NCBI GenBank assembly: GCA_012729225.1
Contig: JAAYDO010000066.1
Location: 1-32,315 of the forward strand
From: Bacteroidales bacterium
GTDB lineage: Bacteria; Bacteroidota; Bacteroidia; Bacteroidales; Bacteroidaceae
Direction: 5' to 3'
DNA: 32,315 nt
Part shown: piece after piece, positions 14,643 to 23,399 of the stretch
How the letters are laid out: each line of letters begins with the position of its first letter
Numbering within the stretch: position 1 is the first letter of the stretch
Translations under genes and position numbers: made by a program
The notes under the pieces: generated by a model
Database searches by the model: none
What the model was told of the DNA's origin: nothing
The model's input: the letters and a program-made list of their open reading frames with translations, nothing else

Positions 14643-15998
14643 CTATTGGCTGACAATCAGTCTTAGGCTGTCTGCCTTCACGCGTTCTTTCAGCCAAGTG
14701 CTGAGTCGTCTATGGTTTTCTGGTGTTATCTTGCCTTCACAGTCCACCACTGCCAGCACATAATTGCGGGTTTTAGTTGTGTCTGCATGGGCTTCGGTTG
14801 CTTTGGCAATGGCGATGCTCCTCACAATGGGGAACATAGCCTTAGCCTCTCTGCGGACATCCTTGCCCAAGTCGGCATAGCGAGTGTAGGCGTTCAGTTC
14901 AGATTCCAGTTTTTGTATTTGTGCAGACTGCTCTATCAGTTTCTGCTGGTTGGCTATGGTGCTTGTGGTGGCAGAGGCAAGTTCTTTGTTGAGCAATAGG
15001 AGGCTGTCGGTTTGTGAACCTTGTATGACATTGAGTTTGTATTCTCCCAGTCCGTATTTGCTCATCAATCCTTGTGCTCTATTCAGTTCATTGTCGGGAA
15101 TGATTTTGCCCACAGCCACAATATTGAGTGTTTTGGCATTGTCATCCCTTTCTTCAGAGATGATGCGTGTGCCTTGGTAGTCCAGTTCAGCCTTTACGAA
15201 CTTGCTGCTGCTGTTGTTGAGCATGCTTCGTGTGATGATTCTGATGGTCATGTATGCAGAAGGAATCATCGTTAGTATCACCACGCCAATGATATATTGG
15301 TTCACCTTCTTCATGCGTGCAGGATTGACAAACTGCTTGTGTTCAAACTTCAGCATTCTTACACCCACATAGGTGGCAAGGATGATGAAAACCGTATTGA
15401 TGAAGAAGAGATAGAAAGCACCAAGGAAATACGAAAGGTTGCCCACCGCCAGTCCGTAACCAGCCGTGCAGAGTGGTGGCATGAGGGCTGTTGCGATTGC
15501 CACGCCTGGTATCACGTTTCCCTTGCCCTTGGTGGAGATGGCGAGGATGCCTGCAGCTCCACCACAGAGGGCTATAAGCACGTCGTAGAGCGTGGGTGAA
15601 GTGCGGGCAAGCAACTCTGACTGAGCCTCGTTGAGCGGTGTGATGAGGAAGTAGGTTGTAGCGGTGGCTACACTGATGGTTGTTGCTACAAGGTAACTGG
15701 TGATGGAACGCTTGAGAAGGTCAAGGTCGGTAATGCCAATAGCCAATCCCATACCGATGATAGGACCCATCAGTGGTGAGATCAGCATGGCGCCAATGAT
15801 GACTGCAGTGGAGTTTACATTCAACCCCAATGAAGCAATAAGGATGGCAAACACCAATACCCATAGATTTGCTCCGTGGAAGGGCACACCACTGTTGATT
15901 TGCCTGATTGTCTCCTCCTCGTTTTCCTTGTCGGGCACGGCATTAAAGTATCCCTTTATCACTTGCCACAGCGTTTTGTTGTTGTGCGTCATAGGCAT
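14643..15998 (-). CDS. DUF389 (TIGR00341-type) multi-pass membrane protein
   Basis: The product has 451 residues. The N-terminal half is a DUF389 membrane domain: NLWVLVFAILIASLGLNVNS (44-63), AMLISPLMGPIIGMGLA (70-86), then helices near 103-119, 138-154, 165-185 and 190-210, and a further one at 236-252. Conserved ISPLMGP and ATALMPPLCTAGYGL are present. The C-terminal 190 residues are soluble with a coiled-coil stretch (about 340-372, LIEQSAQIQKLESELNAY) and face the periplasm or cytoplasm. Members are widespread and of unknown biochemical function. The ATG at 15998 is followed by a second at 15992; either could start. A promoter lies about 130 bp upstream. Confidence 0.88.
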   Translation of the reverse strand: MPMTHNNKTLWQVIKGYFNAVPDKENEEETIRQINSGVPFHGANLWVLVFAILIASLGLNVNSTAVIIGAMLISPLMGPIIGMGLAIGITDLDLLKRSITSYLVATTISVATATTYFLITPLNEAQSELLARTSPTLYDVLIALCGGAAGILAISTKGKGNVIPGVAIATALMPPLCTAGYGLAVGNLSYFLGAFYLFFINTVFIILATYVGVRMLKFEHKQFVNPARMKKVNQYIIGVVILTMIPSAYMTIRIITRSMLNNSSSKFVKAELDYQGTRIISEERDDNAKTLNIVAVGKIIPDNELNRAQGLMSKYGLGEYKLNVIQGSQTDSLLLLNKELASATTSTIANQQKLIEQSAQIQKLESELNAYTRYADLGKDVRREAKAMFPIVRSIAIAKATEAHADTTKTRNYVLAVVDCEGKITPENHRRLSTWLKERVKADSLRLIVSQ

Positions 15999-16125
15999 AT
16001 ATGTTTTCTGCTATGCTTGATTCTTATCTACAAAGACCATTTCATGGCGCTTGTCAGCCACGATGCTGATGTAGCGGTCATACTTCCGAAGCAGCCATGA
16101 TCTCTTCCTTGTTCTTTTTTGCTTG

Positions 16126-16157
16126 CAAAGGTAGAGAAAAAAAATAATACAGGCAAA
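16126..16157 (-). promoter_or_regulatory. Promoter of the DUF389 gene
   Basis: On the minus strand TTTG (16154-16157) and TACCTTTG (16126-16133) are 20 bp apart. The leader is about 120 nt and contains a short frame of six codons plus stop (16098-16078). Confidence 0.7.
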
Positions 16158-16198
16158 TAAATTTATTCACATATCCTCTTGTAGAGCGGTACTTGTGT

Positions 16199-16678
16199 TC
16201 ACTCTGGATAGTTCAGATTTGCTTCAGTGGCTTGTTCAAGCACTTCGTGGAGGTATTTGGCGGCTTCCCAGCGTGCTTCGGGAAGACTCATGAGGAGATA
16301 GTTGCCACAATCTCGGGCAGACTGCCCAGGAATGTCCCCCTCGAAGTGAGCAATGAATCTGAATGTTTCACACATGAGAGGAAGGATGTCTTGAGAAGTG
16401 AGGTCTCCCCTGAGAAGGAGATAGTTGCCTGTGAGGCAACCCATTGGTCCCCAATAGATAACGCAGTCTGCCCATGTTGGATGATTGCGGAGAAAAGTGG
16501 CTGCAAGGTGTTCCATGCAGTGGATGGCAGAAGGCGAAAGAGCAGGTTCACGGTTGGGCTCTTTCATACGAATGTCGAAAGTGGTGATTGTATCGCCACC
16601 TACTTGATCTTTTCTGCTCACATAGATGCCACGAAGCAGTCGCTCGTGGTCGATGGTGAATGATGCTATCTTTTTCAT
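16199..16678 (-). CDS. luxS: S-ribosylhomocysteine lyase
   Basis: The product has 159 residues, the standard LuxS length. The metal ligands are His53 and His57 in the HCMEH motif and Cys124 in RDCGNYL. The catalytic pair is Glu56 and Cys81 (GPMGCLTG). The enzyme splits S-ribosylhomocysteine into homocysteine and DPD, the precursor of AI-2, so it serves methyl-cycle recycling and possibly signalling. In the same window metA supplies new homocysteine precursor, but the two are not in one operon. A -7 box lies about 20 bp upstream of the ATG. No clear terminator is seen between it and the DUF389 promoter. Confidence 0.96.
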   Translation of the reverse strand: MKKIASFTIDHERLLRGIYVSRKDQVGGDTITTFDIRMKEPNREPALSPSAIHCMEHLAATFLRNHPTWADCVIYWGPMGCLTGNYLLLRGDLTSQDILPLMCETFRFIAHFEGDIPGQSARDCGNYLLMSLPEARWEAAKYLHEVLEQATEANLNYPE

Positions 16679-16698
16679 GATTTGGTTCTAAATGTCTG

Positions 16699-16706
16699 CA
16701 AAGATA
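16699..16706 (-). promoter_or_regulatory. -7 box of luxS
   Basis: The minus strand reads TATCTTTG here, fitting TAnnTTTG, 20 bp before the luxS ATG. The -33 region (about 16726-16731) is T-rich but lacks a clean TTTG. Confidence 0.5.
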
Positions 16707-16835
16707 CCAAAAAATCATCGAATAAAAGGAGTGGAAATAGGTCTAAAAGTCGAAAACGGTATTCTTTTAGTTGTTTGAGGTGTTATTTATTATTAAATAT
16801 GTCTCAAACCGTGCTGTGAGGAACGGAATAATCAG

Positions 16836-16843
16836 TAACTTTG
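16836..16843 (+). promoter_or_regulatory. -7 box of the first RND efflux operon
   Basis: TAACTTTG matches the Bacteroidetes -7 consensus, but no TTTG is present 19-21 bp upstream. The leader to the ATG at 17021 would be about 170 nt. Confidence 0.45.
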
Positions 16844-17020
16844 CAAAACTTTTTGAAAGGACGATATGTGCTTAGGCATAAAGAGTCAAGGGAAAAGAGG
16901 GAAAAGATTGTCATTTGATGAAAGGCTTCATGGAAAAAGAAGGTCGGGAATGGAATTCTTCATGAGGCTTGGAATGAAAAAATAATCAGAATATAAAAGT
17001 AAAGAAAAAGTATTGTGAAA

Positions 17021-18373
17021 ATGAAAGGCAAAGAATTGCTGATGAGTCTTGGCATGCTGCTGGCTGGCATTTTTAGTGCCACGGCTCAAGAACGAGATGG
17101 TGCTCTCGCTTCGGCAGACATGATGAACTTGACGCTTGAGAAAGCGATTGAGATTGCATTGGCTGAAAACCCCACCATCCGAGTGGCAGACAAGGACATT
17201 CAGTTGAAAAAGATTGCTGACACGGAGGCTTGGCAGGCTTTGTTGCCAACGGTAGATGCCAACTTGTCTATGGCGGACAATATTCTCGTGGCAGAGATGG
17301 TGACTGGAATGGGTAAGTTCAAGATGGGTGTGGATGGTACTGTGACTGCTATTGGTGCTGCCACATTGAGCCTTCCTGTGTTTGCCCCTGCTGTTTATCA
17401 GAACATGAAACTGACTAAGCAGGATATTAAATTGGCTCAGGAGAAGGCTCGTGGAAGTCGTTTGGACCTGATCAATCAAGTGACGAAGGCGTATTATGGT
17501 GCTCTTCTTTCTGATGACAGTTATGATGTGATGAAGCGCAGCTATGATGTGGCAAAAGAAAACTATGATGTAGTGAACAACAAGTTTCAGGTGGGTAGTG
17601 TGAGCGAATATGATAAGATCTCGGCAGAGGTACAGGCTCGCAACATGAATGCCGCTGTAGTGAGCGCAGAGACTGGCAGAAAGTTGGCGTTGCTCCGCCT
17701 GAAGGTGTTGATGGGTGTGACTGCTGATGTGGAAATAAACATCAGCGATTCGCTCAAGGCGTATGAGGATGCAATCCTCCTCTTTGATGGCGACTACATG
17801 GGTCATGAACTTGACAACAACTCTTCTCTCCGACAATTGGACTACAACATGGCTCTTTTGGAGCGTTCGCAGAAGGTGCTGAGAACAAACTTCATGCCCA
17901 AGGTGACTGTGTCTCTGACAGGGCAATACCAGAGTCATGCCAACAACAACTGGAATGTGTTCGGCTATCGCTACTCACCAAGTTCCACATTGCAGATTGC
18001 CGTGAATGTGCCTATCTTCCACGCCAGTTCTTGGACTAAAATCAAGAGCAGTAAGGTGCAGATTGCACAGTTGGAAGATACTCGCATCAACACACGTCGC
18101 CAGTTGGCTATGTCTGCTGAAAGCTACAGCAGGAACATGGCAAGCACTGTGGCTCAGGTGGAAAGCAACGTAGAGGCTGTGAAACAGGCTCGGAAGGCTG
18201 TGGATATTGCAGGCAAGCGATATGAGGTGGGACGCGGCACCATTCTGGAACTTAACCAGAGCGAGACAGCCCTCACTCAGGCAGAACTGACGCATGTGCA
18301 GTCGCTCTATGACTACTTGACAAACTTGGCAGACCTTGACTATACATTGGGTCGCGAAACATATCTGAAATGA
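17021..18373 (+). CDS. TolC-family outer-membrane efflux protein (first pump)
   Basis: About 450 residues from ATG 17021; a GTG at 17015 in the same frame is less likely. The signal peptide MKGKELLMSLGMLLAGIFSATAQ has no lipobox. Two OEP repeats follow, with long amphipathic helices around LTLEKAIEIALAENP, the ADTEAWQALLPTVDANLS region and, in the second half, KAVDIAGKRYEVGRGTILELNQSETALTQAELT. These are typical of TolC-like trimeric channels that span the outer membrane and periplasm. The stop overlaps the adaptor start (ATGA), so the two genes are translationally coupled. It would carry substrates handed over by the adaptor and permease encoded downstream. Confidence 0.93.
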   Translation: MKGKELLMSLGMLLAGIFSATAQERDGALASADMMNLTLEKAIEIALAENPTIRVADKDIQLKKIADTEAWQALLPTVDANLSMADNILVAEMVTGMGKFKMGVDGTVTAIGAATLSLPVFAPAVYQNMKLTKQDIKLAQEKARGSRLDLINQVTKAYYGALLSDDSYDVMKRSYDVAKENYDVVNNKFQVGSVSEYDKISAEVQARNMNAAVVSAETGRKLALLRLKVLMGVTADVEINISDSLKAYEDAILLFDGDYMGHELDNNSSLRQLDYNMALLERSQKVLRTNFMPKVTVSLTGQYQSHANNNWNVFGYRYSPSSTLQIAVNVPIFHASSWTKIKSSKVQIAQLEDTRINTRRQLAMSAESYSRNMASTVAQVESNVEAVKQARKAVDIAGKRYEVGRGTILELNQSETALTQAELTHVQSLYDYLTNLADLDYTLGRETYLK

Positions 18374-19398
18374 GACAAATAAAGAAAAGCATGAGATACT
18401 ACCATTTTTTATCAGTTGTCGCTCTTGCCCTCTTGATGGTGGCATGCGACAATAAAGACGACAAGGCTGGTGCAGCCCAGGCCAAGCCACAGGTGAAGAT
18501 TGCCAAGGTGGCCAGTGAGAATATTGCACAGACAGAGACTTACACAGCCACAGTGGAAAGCGATGTGAAGAATAACATTGCCCCCAACGCTCCTTATCGC
18601 ATAGAGAAAATCTATGTGGATGAAGGTGACTATGTGAGGAAAGGTCAAGTGCTTGTGCAGTTAGATGCCAGCAACCTCCGCCAACTTAAACTTCAGTTGG
18701 AAAATCAGAAGATAGAGTTCAACCGCACAGAACAACTCTATCAGGTGGGTGGCGCCAGCAAGGCTGAATACGACAATGCCAAGATGCAGCTTGATGTATT
18801 CTCTACCCAATATCGTCAGTTAGTGCAGAACACCCAGTTGGTGTCTCCTATCAGCGGTGTGGTTACAGCCCGCAACTATGACGATGGAGATATGTATGGC
18901 AATCAGCCAGTATTGACCGTGGAGCAGACCAACCCTGTGAAGGTGATCATCAATGTATCCGAGATTCATTATAAGAATGTGAGCAAAGGCATGCCTGTGG
19001 ACATTCTGCTGGATGCCTACGAGGGTGAGTCATTCTACGGAAAGGTGACTCGCATCAATCCTTCTGTAGATGTCGCAACTCACACATTCCCTGTAGAGGT
19101 GACAATAGCCAATCAGGGTCAGAAGGTGCGTCCAGGCATGTTTGCACGTGCCGCCATTAGTTTTGGTGAGAAAAACCATGTGGTCGTGCCAGACGAGGCG
19201 CTCGTGAAGCAGATTGGTGCGGGCGACCGCTATGTGTATGTGTATAAGGACGGAAAGGTTTCCTACAACAAGGTACAGCTTGGTAAGCACATAGAGGACA
19301 AGTACGAAATCATCAGTGGTGTGAATCCTGGTGATGAAGTGGTGATTGCAGGTCAGAGCCGATTGGCTAATGGCAAGGAAGTGGAAGTGGTAAAATAA
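18370..19398 (+). CDS. RND periplasmic adaptor lipoprotein (first pump)
   Basis: The product has 342 residues. The lipoprotein signal ends at about Cys26 (LLMVACDNKDD). The core has the barrel-sandwich/lipoyl pattern YRIEKIYVDEGDYVRKGQVLVQLDAS, a short helical hairpin, a second lipoyl half (LVSPISGVVTARNYDDGDMYGN), and a beta-barrel region ending GVNPGDEVVIAGQSRLANG. This is the membrane-fusion protein layout. It links the inner-membrane permease encoded next to the TolC channel. It overlaps the TolC stop by 4 bp and the permease starts 26 bp after its stop. The hairpin is short, as usual for AcrA-type Bacteroidetes adaptors. The substrate is unknown. Confidence 0.93.
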   Translation: MRQIKKSMRYYHFLSVVALALLMVACDNKDDKAGAAQAKPQVKIAKVASENIAQTETYTATVESDVKNNIAPNAPYRIEKIYVDEGDYVRKGQVLVQLDASNLRQLKLQLENQKIEFNRTEQLYQVGGASKAEYDNAKMQLDVFSTQYRQLVQNTQLVSPISGVVTARNYDDGDMYGNQPVLTVEQTNPVKVIINVSEIHYKNVSKGMPVDILLDAYEGESFYGKVTRINPSVDVATHTFPVEVTIANQGQKVRPGMFARAAISFGEKNHVVVPDEALVKQIGAGDRYVYVYKDGKVSYNKVQLGKHIEDKYEIISGVNPGDEVVIAGQSRLANGKEVEVVK

Positions 19399-19423
19399 CA
19401 GCACGCATACACATTAATAATAT

Positions 19424-22400
19424 ATGAGTATATATGAAGGTGCGGTCAAACGACCGATTATGACAAGTCTCTGCTTTCTGGCAGTGATTATATTGGGTAT
19501 CTTCTCGGCAATCAAGTTGCCTGTGGACCTCTACCCAGACATTGATACCAACACCATCATGGTGATGACCTACTATACAGGTGCAAGTGCGGAGGACATA
19601 GAGAACAACGTGACTCGCCCGCTTGAGAACTCTCTTAATGCGGTGGAGCATTTGAAGCACGTAACCAGCAACAGCCGTGAAAATATCTCTGTGATCACGC
19701 TGGAGTTTGAGTATGGTTATGACATTGATGTCTTGACCAACAATGTGCGAGACAAACTGGATATGGTTTCTAATCAACTTCCTGATGGTGCACAGAAGCC
19801 TATCCTCTTCAAGTTCTCCACTGACATGATTCCTATCCTGATGCTTTCAGTTCAGGCCACTGAGTCACGTCAGGCTCTCTATAAGATATTGGATGAGAAT
19901 GTAGCCAACCCGTTGGCGCGTATAGACGGAGTGGGTACAGTGAGCATTGCAGGTGCTCCAGAGCGTGAGATTAATATCTATATGGATCCTCGGAAGATGG
20001 AGGCATACAACTTGAGTCCTACTCAGGTGGCCAGCGCCATCTCGGCAGAGAACCACAACGTGACAAATGGTACGATGGATATTGGTACACAGACATTCAC
20101 CGTGCGTGTGGAGGGTGAGTACAAAGATCCTCAGCAGATGCTGGATGTGATTGTTGGTTCTCGCAACGGGGTGAACATCTACTTGAAGGATGTGGCACGC
20201 ATTGTGGATAATCTGCAAGAGCGTTCACAGAAGGCTTTCACAGACGGAGTGGAAGGTGCTATGATTGTGGTGCAGAAGCAGAGTGGTGCTAACTCTGTGG
20301 AAATCTCCAACAAGGTGATAGCCATGCTGCCCACGTTGAGAAATAATCTTCCGCCAGATGTGAAACTTGATGTGATGGTGAACACTTCTGAAAATATCTT
20401 GAACACCATCGACTCTCTGGAGGAGACCATTGCTTATGCCATGCTCTTTGTGGCATTGATCGTGTTTATCTTCTTGGGCAGATGGCGTGCCACCATGATT
20501 ATTGTGATCACGATTCCTATGTCGTTGATTGCTTCGTTCATCTATCTGTATGCCACAGGAGGCTCTTTCAACATGATTTCCCTGTCGTGCCTCTCCATCG
20601 CTATTGGTAATGTGGTGGACGATGCCATTGTGGTGCTGGAGAACGTGACAACGCATATCGAACGTGGATCAAACCCTAAACAGGCGGCTATCCATGCCAC
20701 AAACGAGGTGGCCATTTCTGTTATCGCTTCTACATTGACCATGATTGCAGTGTTCTTCCCATTGACGATGGTGAGCGGTATGTCGGGCGTGCTCTTCAAA
20801 CAGTTGGGCTGGATGATGTGTATCATTATGACCATCTCTACCACAAGTGCTTTGTCGTTCACTCCTATGCTCTGTTCACGGATGTTGCGTTTGCAGAAGA
20901 AGCAGAGCAAGATGTTCAAGAAACTCTACGGCCCTATTGGTCGTGCACTGGATAAACTGGATGACTGGTATGAGCGTAGAATCAATTGGGCTGTGCGTCA
21001 TCGTTGGACGGTGATTGGTGCAAGCATGGGCATCTTCGTGTTGAGCATTGTGCTGACATCAGTGATTGGCATTAAGAGCGAGTTCTTCCCAACCAACGAC
21101 TCTGGTCGTGTGGGCGTAACCCTTCAGTTGCCTGTGGGCACTCGTGTGGAAATCTCCGAGAAATTGGCTAAGGAACTGACAGCCAAGTGGAGAGAACGCT
21201 ATGGCAAGGACATGGAGGTTTGCAACTTCTCTGTAGGTCAGGCAGGCGACAACAATACATGGGCTTCGCTTTCTGACAATGGAGCACATATTGTGTCGTT
21301 CAACATCATGATGGTGCCATCCAACGAACGTGATAAGGGTCTGGCGGAAATCTGTGATGAGATGCGTGCCGACTTGAGGCAGATACCTGAATTGGCCAAA
21401 TATATGGTGAACCTGGGTGGCCAGAGTGGTGGCAGAGGCATGGGTGGTCAATCCACCGCTTCTTTCGAAATCTATGGATATGACATGGATGCTACCTACG
21501 GTGTGGCAGAGCGTTTGGCTAATATGTTCCGTGATAATGAGATGATCACACAGGTCAATATCTCTCGTTCAGACTATCAGCCTGAGGTGCTGGTGAACTT
21601 CGACCGTGAGAAGTTGGCGCAGCAGGGCATCAACCTCAGCACAGCGGCAAATGCTGTCCGTTCACTCATCTATGGTTCGGTGTTGAGCCGTTATCGTGAG
21701 GATGGTGAGGAGTATGAGATCAAGGTGCGCTACGAACCCACAGCCCGTGTGTCCATCGAGGACATTGAGAGCATGGTTGTTCCCAATGCTCAGGGTCAGA
21801 ACGTGCGCGTCCGTGATATTGCCCATGTGACAGAAAGTTCCATTCCTCCTACCATCGAGCGCAAGGACCGCCAGCGCATTGTGACTGTCAATGCTGTGTT
21901 GGCTGATGGATATGCGCTCTCCGATGGTGTGGAACTGGGTGAGTCATTCTATCCTCAGTTGGAGATTCCACCGGGTGTCATTGTGCAGGTGGCTGGTTCG
22001 TATGAGGATCAGCAGGACTCTAACCGTGACCTCGGCACACTGGGCATTCTTATCATTATTCTCGTGTTTATTGTGATTGCAGCCCAGTTTGAATCCTTGA
22101 CCTATCCATTCATTATTATCATCTCCGTTCCATTCGCATTCTCGGGCATTCTCTTTGCTTTGATGCTGACAGGCACGAACTTGAACATCATGTCAATGTT
22201 GGGTGGTATCATGTTGATTGGTATTGTGGTGAAGAATGGTATTGTGTTGATTGACTACACACAGTTGCTTCGTGAGAGAGGCGTTGGTCTGATTCGTTCG
22301 GCAGTGATAGCAGCACGTTCACGCTTGCGTCCAATCTTGATGACCTCGCTCACCACTATTCTTGGCATGTTGCCTATGGCTGTGAGTCAAGGCGTGGGTG

Positions 22401-22642
22401 CTGAGATGTGGCGACCTTTGGGTGTGGCTGTGATTGGTGGTCTGACCCTCTCCACCATCCTTACGCTGATCTACACTCCTTCCATGTTCTGTATCTTCGG
22501 TGGTGTGGGCATCAAGCGCCAGCGTCGTATCTTGAAGGAGCAGCGTGAGCTTGAGGCTTACTGGAAGGAGCACAAGGCAGAGGAGATGCTGACTGCCACA
22601 CGTTCCAGCAAGAAGGAGAAGAAATCTCAGCAAGACATTTAA
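19424..22642 (+). CDS. RND efflux permease, HAE1-like (first pump)
   Basis: The product has 1072 residues with the two-fold RND layout: TM1 (about 11-30), a periplasmic loop, TM2-6 (about 338-480), TM7 (about 528-548), a second loop and TM8-12 (about 870-1025). The proton-relay residues are intact: Asp399 and Asp400 in NVVDDAIVVLENV and Lys937 in GIVVKNGIVLID. PDIDTNTIMVMTYYTGAS and the LPVDLYPDI opening are typical of hydrophobe/amphiphile exporters. A Gly-rich stretch GGQSGGRGMGGQS lies in the second periplasmic loop. The C-terminal tail is charged (KKEKKSQQD). It is the third gene of the operon; a PII-like gene follows about 110 bp later. The substrate cannot be read from sequence. Confidence 0.94.
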   Translation: MSIYEGAVKRPIMTSLCFLAVIILGIFSAIKLPVDLYPDIDTNTIMVMTYYTGASAEDIENNVTRPLENSLNAVEHLKHVTSNSRENISVITLEFEYGYDIDVLTNNVRDKLDMVSNQLPDGAQKPILFKFSTDMIPILMLSVQATESRQALYKILDENVANPLARIDGVGTVSIAGAPEREINIYMDPRKMEAYNLSPTQVASAISAENHNVTNGTMDIGTQTFTVRVEGEYKDPQQMLDVIVGSRNGVNIYLKDVARIVDNLQERSQKAFTDGVEGAMIVVQKQSGANSVEISNKVIAMLPTLRNNLPPDVKLDVMVNTSENILNTIDSLEETIAYAMLFVALIVFIFLGRWRATMIIVITIPMSLIASFIYLYATGGSFNMISLSCLSIAIGNVVDDAIVVLENVTTHIERGSNPKQAAIHATNEVAISVIASTLTMIAVFFPLTMVSGMSGVLFKQLGWMMCIIMTISTTSALSFTPMLCSRMLRLQKKQSKMFKKLYGPIGRALDKLDDWYERRINWAVRHRWTVIGASMGIFVLSIVLTSVIGIKSEFFPTNDSGRVGVTLQLPVGTRVEISEKLAKELTAKWRERYGKDMEVCNFSVGQAGDNNTWASLSDNGAHIVSFNIMMVPSNERDKGLAEICDEMRADLRQIPELAKYMVNLGGQSGGRGMGGQSTASFEIYGYDMDATYGVAERLANMFRDNEMITQVNISRSDYQPEVLVNFDREKLAQQGINLSTAANAVRSLIYGSVLSRYREDGEEYEIKVRYEPTARVSIEDIESMVVPNAQGQNVRVRDIAHVTESSIPPTIERKDRQRIVTVNAVLADGYALSDGVELGESFYPQLEIPPGVIVQVAGSYEDQQDSNRDLGTLGILIIILVFIVIAAQFESLTYPFIIIISVPFAFSGILFALMLTGTNLNIMSMLGGIMLIGIVVKNGIVLIDYTQLLRERGVGLIRSAVIAARSRLRPILMTSLTTILGMLPMAVSQGVGAEMWRPLGVAVIGGLTLSTILTLIYTPSMFCIFGGVGIKRQRRILKEQRELEAYWKEHKAEEMLTATRSSKKEKKSQQDI

Positions 22643-22713
22643 CGGCATTGCGCTTGACAAGAGTTGCTTTGCTTGAAAAGAGATGAAGTAATTGACCATT
22701 GGCTATTGAAGTT

Positions 22714-22731
22714 CTCTCCCTTCGGGGAGAG
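22714..22731 (+). promoter_or_regulatory. UUCG-capped hairpin upstream of the PII-like gene
   Basis: CTCTCCC-TTCG-GGGAGAG forms a 7-bp GC-rich stem with a C(UUCG)G tetraloop, which is unusually stable as RNA. No T-tract follows. It ends 23 bp before the ATG at 22755, so it could protect or separate the last cistron of the efflux mRNA. Confidence 0.5.
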
Positions 22732-22754
22732 GCTTCTCAACTCAAAATTCAAAT

Positions 22755-23048
22755 ATGAAATCAGTATTTATCGTATATGACAAGGCGCATCACGACAATG
22801 TGATGGAGGTGCTTGATGACTGCAATGCTCGTGGCTACACTTTCTTTGAGCAGGTGGGCGGACGTGGCACTCTGAATGGTGAACCCCATTTGGGTTCTCA
22901 CGCTTGGCCCTCTATGAACAGTGCTATTATCACTATGGTGGACGAGGCGAAGGCAGAGTCTTTGCTGAATCACCTGAAACAGTTGGATGAGGATGAACCC
23001 ATGTTGGGTCTGCGTGCCTTTGTGTGGAATGTGGAAAATACCATCTAA
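22755..23048 (+). CDS. Small PII-like protein linked to an RND pump
   Basis: The product has 97 residues with no signal peptide, so it is cytoplasmic. The pattern (MKSVFIVYDKAHHDNVMEVLDDCNARGYTFFEQVGGRGT ... SAIITMVDEAKAESLLNHLKQL ... GLRAFVWNVE) fits the beta-alpha-beta-beta-alpha-beta fold of PII and related proteins; the GGRGTLNGEPHLGSHAWPSMN stretch is where a PII T-loop would be. It lacks the classic GlnB uridylylation Tyr motif. It lies about 110 bp after the permease, on the same strand and before the operon terminator, which suggests a role in controlling the pump, perhaps by binding a metal or nucleotide. The family assignment is by resemblance. Confidence 0.6.
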   Translation: MKSVFIVYDKAHHDNVMEVLDDCNARGYTFFEQVGGRGTLNGEPHLGSHAWPSMNSAIITMVDEAKAESLLNHLKQLDEDEPMLGLRAFVWNVENTI

Positions 23049-23093
23049 CCATCTGTGTGACTCTCTGTAGTGGAGCGAGTCCGATGCTTTTTG

Positions 23094-23135
23094 CTGAATC
23101 CCATTTACTTTTTCAGAGAAGTAAATGGGATTCAG
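23094..23135 (+). terminator. Terminator hairpin of the first efflux operon
   Basis: Arms 23094-23110 and 23119-23135 are perfectly complementary over 17 bp around an 8-nt loop. No long T-tract follows, but the stem is strong and 46 bp after the stop. Confidence 0.6.
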
Positions 23136-23140
23136 TCGTA

Positions 23141-23160
23141 TAAAGAAGATATCTTCTTTA
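23141..23160. repeat. 20-bp perfect palindrome
   Basis: TAAAGAAGATATCTTCTTTA reads the same on both strands. It begins 5 bp after the terminator stem. It may be a second hairpin, an operator or a chance structure. Confidence 0.7.
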
Positions 23161-23207
23161 TATACAATGGCTTATAGACCGAAGGGGAGTCAATGCTTGT
23201 GAGGGAA

Positions 23208-23313
23208 AAAACGCATGCGTGGTTCAATGGCTGATGAACAATGCTTCAAGTGCCAATGAAGCATTGTTCATCAGTCATCGAGGCATTGTTCGTTTGCCGA
23301 TGAAACATTGTTC
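23208..23313 (-). repeat. 22-bp-period palindromic repeat array, copy 3 (inverted)
   Basis: Read on the minus strand, cores lie at 23302-23313 (GAACAATGTTTC), 23280-23291 (GAACAATGCCTC), 23258-23269 (GAACAATGCTTC) and 23236-23247 (GAAGCATTGTTC), each 22 bp apart. The cap GAACCACGCATGCGTTTT follows in register at 23225-23208. The left cap present in copies 1 and 2 is missing. It sits between two convergent operons. Confidence 0.9.
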
Positions 23314-23330
23314 GTTGAAGTGTCTTATAT

Positions 23331-23371
23331 AGAAAAAGAAGGTTCTTCCTCAACTAACTTGAAGAAGAACC
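23331..23371 (-). terminator. Terminator of the second efflux operon
   Basis: Arms 23341-23353 and 23359-23371 pair over 13 bp with one mismatch around loop CTAAC. On the minus strand the T-rich TTCTTTTTCT follows (23340-23331). It is 29 bp after the stop of the last permease gene. Confidence 0.75.
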
Positions 23372-23399
23372 AAAGCAGTAGCAACTTTTTTTCGTTGAT

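Larger units (their letters stand above)
16679..17020. other. Divergent intergenic region luxS / efflux operon
   Basis: 342 bp between two divergently transcribed units. It has the luxS -7 box and, on the plus strand, TAACTTTG at 16836-16843. No palindromic operator was noticed. Confidence 0.5.
23049..23399. other. Convergent intergenic region between the two efflux operons
   Basis: 351 bp with no gene. From left to right it has a 17-bp-stem terminator, a 20-bp perfect palindrome, the inverted repeat array copy 3 and a second terminator for the minus-strand operon. Almost all of it is inverted-repeat structure. Confidence 0.75.

Noticed and set aside
16928-17938. 336-codon frame opposite the first TolC gene
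   Set aside because: It is antisense and His/Ser-rich; the plus-strand TolC gene has a signal peptide and full OEP motifs.
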